From assembly GCA_002168015.1 (NCBI GenBank), contig NHCX01000002.1, forward strand, positions 1-8,526: a stretch of 8,526 nucleotides of DNA, written 5' to 3'. Below are positions 6,150-8,526 of the stretch, piece by piece. The notes under the pieces were generated by a model that saw only the letters and a program-made list of their open reading frames with translations, was not told the DNA's origin and made no database searches. The stretch is from Verrucomicrobia bacterium TMED44 (GTDB taxonomy: Bacteria; Verrucomicrobiota; Verrucomicrobiia; Opitutales; Seribacteraceae). Each line of letters opens with the position of its first letter. The stretch's first letter is position 1. Position numbers and translations under genes: made by a program.

Positions 6150-6712
6150 TTCTTTTTAAGCTTTACCATTGCCTGAAAATAAGATCCTGCGCCACCAAGA
6201 GATGAGCCCATTCCGGCGTGTGCAACACTGGCACCACCGTAAGGTATCCACCCATATAGCTCCATTTCCTTTCTTACTTCTTGATTAAGCGCAGAAGGAG
6301 TGTGTGCCGTCACTAATTGATAGTCTGTTATTCTGTCCAGGTAGTTAGATATGTCTGTTGCCATTAAAATTCCCTCCTCTTGAGAAGCTTTAGATTTAGT
6401 GGGTTTGTGTTTTTCAGTTTTCTTTTTTTCTTGGGTTGGTTTGGGAATTGTCTTAGTTTCTCTATTTTTTTGCGGTGTTTTTTTAAAACCTGGCAAAAAT
6501 GGGGTTAGCTCTTTTATATAATTGTCTGCCTCTAGCCTCGTCATAGCCTGCTCTAAGTCTCCATCAAAGGCTTCAATAATATCAGACAAGTAACTTATCT
6601 GAGATGTTGGAAGTTGCCATCCCTCAAAAAGCCCACTATCTAATATCTTTTTGGCATCACTTTCACCAGAAAACTCACTTTGTATGAGTCTTAAATGATC
6701 TAGTGTGAGCAT
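6146..6712 (-). CDS. DUF1737-domain protein (cassette 4)
   Basis: 188 aa counted from the ATG at 6712. The helical N-terminal region (1-70) includes IIEAFDGDLEQAMTRLEADN, loosely like a UBA/CUE-type helix bundle. A low-complexity Lys/Pro/Thr linker follows (about 76-115). The carboxyl domain (about 126-185), with YQLVTAHTPSALNQEV, YGWIPYGGASV and the terminal YFQAMVK, fits DUF1737, function unknown. A TTG six bases upstream (6718) is an alternative start. I prefer the ATG because TATAAT at 6719-6724 would start a leaderless message there. The stop overlaps the start of the membrane-protein gene (ATGA), so the two genes form a coupled pair. The linker suggests a flexible link between two binding domains. 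Confidence 0.78.
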   Translation of the reverse strand: MLTLDHLRLIQSEFSGESDAKKILDSGLFEGWQLPTSQISYLSDIIEAFDGDLEQAMTRLEADNYIKELTPFLPGFKKTPQKNRETKTIPKPTQEKKKTEKHKPTKSKASQEEGILMATDISNYLDRITDYQLVTAHTPSALNQEVRKEMELYGWIPYGGASVAHAGMGSSLGGAGSYFQAMVKLKKK

Positions 6713-6718
6713 ATCCAA

Positions 6719-6724
6719 ATTATA
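6719..6724 (-). promoter_or_regulatory. Possible -10 element of cassette 4
   Basis: On the minus strand a consensus TATAAT ends six bases before the ATG at 6712. This is the same geometry as at the restriction endonuclease gene and would give a leaderless transcript. A weak -35-like TTCATT lies about 14 bp upstream. It could let the cassette be expressed without glmS read-through. Confidence 0.35.
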
Positions 6725-6744
6725 TAAACAAATCTTTTAATGAA

Positions 6745-6802
6745 CTAATTTACTGTTGTGAATTACTCCACAGTTATGGAGTTGTTTAAGATTCGTATTA
6801 GG
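6745..6802 (-). repeat. Junction D: glmS-tail copy between cassettes 4 and 3
   Basis: Core 6763-6780 reads TCC-ATA-ACT-GTG-GAG-TAA on the minus strand (S-I-T-V-E-stop, one conservative change). The left arm TTTACTGTTGTGAA is the inverted partner of junction C. The right arm ATTCGTATTAGG is the inverted partner of junction E. The endonuclease gene of cassette 3 stops at 6803, directly against this arm. Confidence 0.87.
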
Positions 6803-7498
6803 TTATTCATAGCCTGTACTTTCATTATTAAATTTTAAGAAATTTATCCGTCTCATGTAAAAAGCCACACTTCTGTTTTTTGTAATTTCTCTTTTAAAAA
6901 CATTAGAGTAGATTGATTTATCTTTTCCTTTTCCAATGCCTTTTGTTCGAATTTGAATGATACTATCTTTATTGCCATTGGTTGTGTGGATAACTTCATT
7001 GGGACTCTGTAAATTTTTTTTAAGTTCACTTGAAATTGCTTCATAATCACACTTAAGCTTGTCAAATAATGGTGTTCCTTTCGAACAGTCATATAAATTG
7101 CATTTTCTAAAAAACCAGTTGAGTGGATTCTCGTCATCCTTGTTGACTTGCATCAGAATAAATTTATCCGTTTTTTTATGTAGTCGACTATCTTCAAAAG
7201 GCAAGATTTTTTCTTTCAAAAGTTCGTCTATCCACGAATTTAAAGCGGTTAAATTAAATGAAGATTCTTTTTTAATTTGCCCCATTTTTAACGTTTTTAG
7301 CTCTCCATCCTCAAAGTCAGTGATGCTGGGGCTGAGTTCTAAACCGCATAATTTCTCGAGCATTTGCCCTGTCTTACCTTTATTTTTTCTTATATCTAGT
7401 AGAATTGCTGCTTCATCAACATAAGTGTCTCTAAATAATTCAGAGAATTTTAAATTCAATGAACTTTTACAAATTTCTAAACCCTCTTTTAAAAGCAT
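6803..7498 (-). CDS. MutH/Sau3AI-like DNA endonuclease (cassette 3)
   Basis: 231 aa, nearly the length of E. coli MutH (229). The N-terminal half carries the family active site in order: GKTGQMLEKLCG (41-52; E48 corresponds to the MutH GQLLE glutamate), then D61 and E66-L-K68 in TDFEDGELKTLKM. MutH nicks unmethylated GATC during mismatch repair, and Sau3AI, built on the same fold, cleaves GATC as a restriction enzyme. No methyltransferase or MutS/MutL partner lies in this cassette. The ATG is preceded by AGGAG at 4 bp. The carboxyl end is basic (KREITKNRSVAFYMRRINFLK), suitable for DNA contact. The GATC target is inferred from the family. It could be an orphan restriction enzyme relying on GATC methylation from elsewhere, for example the tRNA-Phe element. 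Confidence 0.82.
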   Translation of the reverse strand: MLLKEGLEICKSSLNLKFSELFRDTYVDEAAILLDIRKNKGKTGQMLEKLCGLELSPSITDFEDGELKTLKMGQIKKESSFNLTALNSWIDELLKEKILPFEDSRLHKKTDKFILMQVNKDDENPLNWFFRKCNLYDCSKGTPLFDKLKCDYEAISSELKKNLQSPNEVIHTTNGNKDSIIQIRTKGIGKGKDKSIYSNVFKREITKNRSVAFYMRRINFLKFNNESTGYE

Positions 7499-7538
7499 TT
7501 TTCTCCTATCATAAAAATATTGAAGCTTAAAATTTTTA

Positions 7539-7596
7539 CCGAATACGAATTTAAAACTATTCCACAGTAACGGAGTATTTTGGAACAGTGAATAAG
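7539..7596 (-). repeat. Junction E: glmS-tail copy between cassettes 3 and 2
   Basis: Core 7557-7574 reads TCC-GTT-ACT-GTG-GAA-TAG on the minus strand (S-V-T-V-E-stop). The left arm CCGAATACGAAT is the inverted partner of junction D. The right arm GGAACAGTGAATAAG is the inverted partner of junction F. Confidence 0.88.
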
Positions 7597-7603
7597 ATTT
7601 GCT

Positions 7604-8005
7604 TCATTCAATAGTGAAACAATTCCCATAATACGCCGAATCCATAATAGTTTGCTTTATTCTCAAATCAAGATATTTTTCTTTGAGCAATTCTGGAACA
7701 TTAAAATTATATGTTTGAACAGAAGTCACCAACTTATTATTTTTCTTAAAGAGATAAGCTTGTATTTCTTTATCTTCAAGAACCCTTTCGCCATATATGT
7801 AACTATCTGTTTCTGACTTTATCTCAATAGAGTACATCGCTGAATCAGCATAGCTAACAAATACATCAATTTTTGAGTCTTTGGCTTGATATAAAAAATT
7901 ACCATACAGTGTGTCACAACTTATATTTCTCTCAGCAAATACCTCTATAGGTAGAAGTAAAAAAAATATCATCAAACTTTTCAATTTTTTGATATTTTTA
8001 TTCAC
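7604..8005 (-). CDS. Small secreted protein with two cysteines (cassette 2)
   Basis: 133-aa protein with a clear Sec signal peptide: basic N-terminus (MNKNIKKLK), hydrophobic core LMIFFLLLP, predicted cleavage after V-F-A (24). The mature part of about 109 aa is beta-rich and has just two cysteines, C30 near its start and C129 near its end, which could form a disulfide in the periplasm. No family is recognised. The start is GTG at 8005, inside the right-hand half-site of the cassette end (AACAGTGAATAA), with GGAG of the glmS-tail copy 12 bp upstream. No other start keeps the signal peptide. Its layout parallels the 119-aa protein of the next cassette. Confidence 0.75.
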   Translation of the reverse strand: MNKNIKKLKSLMIFFLLLPIEVFAERNISCDTLYGNFLYQAKDSKIDVFVSYADSAMYSIEIKSETDSYIYGERVLEDKEIQAYLFKKNNKLVTSVQTYNFNVPELLKEKYLDLRIKQTIMDSAYYGNCFTIE

Positions 8006-8054
8006 TGTTCTGAATTACTCCACATTCACTGAATAAGTTTAAACAGTGATTTAA
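7999..8054 (-). repeat. Junction F: glmS-tail copy between cassettes 2 and 1
   Basis: Core 8015-8032 reads TCA-GTG-AAT-GTG-GAG-TAA on the minus strand (S-V-N-V-E-stop). It is the clearest palindrome of the set: 8003-8048 starts CACTGTT and ends AACAGTG, with TTACTC and GAATAA in the inner arms. The left arm pairs with junction E. The right arm pairs with junction G over 24 bp with one mismatch. Confidence 0.88.
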
Positions 8055-8069
8055 TATAATCATTATTTC

Positions 8070-8413
8070 TTACTCTACTATACACTTTCCTTTTACAACC
8101 GGATCATCAATAACTTCAATGGTTGATTCCGTTAAACTCCATTGGTATGTAAGACTTTTTTTATCTAATACAAAAACTTCCATATAAAAGTTAGAGTTAG
8201 TTCCATAATCAGTTAAAACTAGATAACTTTTATCTTCAAAGAATATTTCCCATGGTTTCTGTTTTGGATACATTAAATCTTTAAATTTATTTTCATCTTC
8301 TATTCTTTCGATTCTGAAAAGCATTGCCTCATCATCTACAATGAAAGGACATGAATATATTTCCGCAACTGTATTTGAAGAAAAAATAAATAAAACTACT
8401 AAAATTTGCTTTT

Positions 8414-8429
<16 letters not shown>
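8070..8429 (-). CDS. Small secreted protein with two cysteines, next to glmS (cassette 1)
   Basis: 119-aa protein with a Sec signal peptide: MNSDLKKQ, hydrophobic ILVVLFIFSS, predicted cleavage after T-V-A (22). The mature part of about 97 aa is beta-strand rich. It has only C27 (YSCPF) and C116 (GKCIVE), the same N- and C-terminal cysteine layout as the 133-aa protein, so the two may be distant relatives. The only usable start is TTG at 8429, two bases after the glmS stop codon. GGTG in the last glmS codons lies at ribosome-binding distance, so translation is probably coupled to glmS. Function unknown; a periplasmic inhibitor or immunity-like protein is possible but unproven. Confidence 0.72.

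Positions 8430-8526
<97 letters not shown>

Noticed and set aside
6853..7424. Open frames on both strands (94 and 121 codons) over the MutH-like gene
   Set aside because: Both lie inside the MutH-like gene, whose active-site motifs and ribosome binding site support it. The alternatives show no family features.
8070..8084. Extra glmS-tail-like sequence GTAGAGTAAG at the end of the 119-aa gene
   Set aside because: Ten bases match junction C, but the serine-valine-threonine codons and the inverted arms are absent, so it is probably chance at a Val-Glu-stop end.

Overview
The window is AT-rich and reads as a low-GC gammaproteobacterium, possibly marine. This rests on the tRNA-Phe 3' half at the left edge and the GlmS carboxyl terminus (ending [13 protein letters not shown]) at the right edge. 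Everything between these two housekeeping loci looks acquired: two different site-specific integration regions lie side by side, and no recombinase, transposase or phage gene is visible in either.

Region 1 (about 1-2715) is a 2.66 kb mini-element integrated into the 3' end of a tRNA-Phe gene. A perfect 51-bp direct repeat of the tRNA end (4-54 and 2665-2715) bounds it. Inside are only three genes: a PD-(D/E)XK restriction endonuclease reading rightward, and a convergent DpnA-DpnM pair of adenine methyltransferases reading leftward. Together they form a DpnII-like, probably GATC-specific, restriction-modification system. A 17-bp inverted repeat lies about 48 bp inside each attachment copy.

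Region 2 (2784-8449) is the most unusual part: a tandem array of six gene cassettes stacked at the 3' end of glmS. Seven junctions (the real glmS end plus six copies) each encode, on the minus strand and in frame, the last residues of GlmS plus a stop codon (S-V-T-V-E-stop, with S-I-T-V-E and S-V-N-V-E variants). Most differences fall at wobble positions, so each copy looks like a former or donor glmS tail. Each cassette is also bounded by its own matched inverted terminal repeat, and these repeats differ between cassettes. The layout resembles an integron array, with glmS as the platform and probably the promoter, but the sites are not integron attC sites.

Cassettes from glmS outward: (1) a 119-aa secreted protein; (2) a 133-aa secreted protein; (3) a stand-alone MutH/Sau3AI-like endonuclease; (4) a coupled pair, a DUF1737 protein plus a two-helix membrane protein with a helical tail; (5) a convergent pair, an endonuclease/exonuclease/phosphatase-fold enzyme and a DUF6994 protein; (6) a DUF3784 membrane protein. 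The left end of the array carries a terminator-like hairpin fused to the oldest-looking glmS tail, perhaps the original glmS terminator.

Functionally the region looks like a defence and accessory hotspot. The restriction-modification element and the MutH/Sau3AI-like nuclease may both act on GATC. The two-gene cassettes have the look of defence or toxin-type systems, but that is inference. Cassettes 1, 2, 3, 4 and 6 read in the same direction as glmS. The first two have start codons (TTG, GTG) inside the repeat itself, which suggests expression by read-through from glmS.
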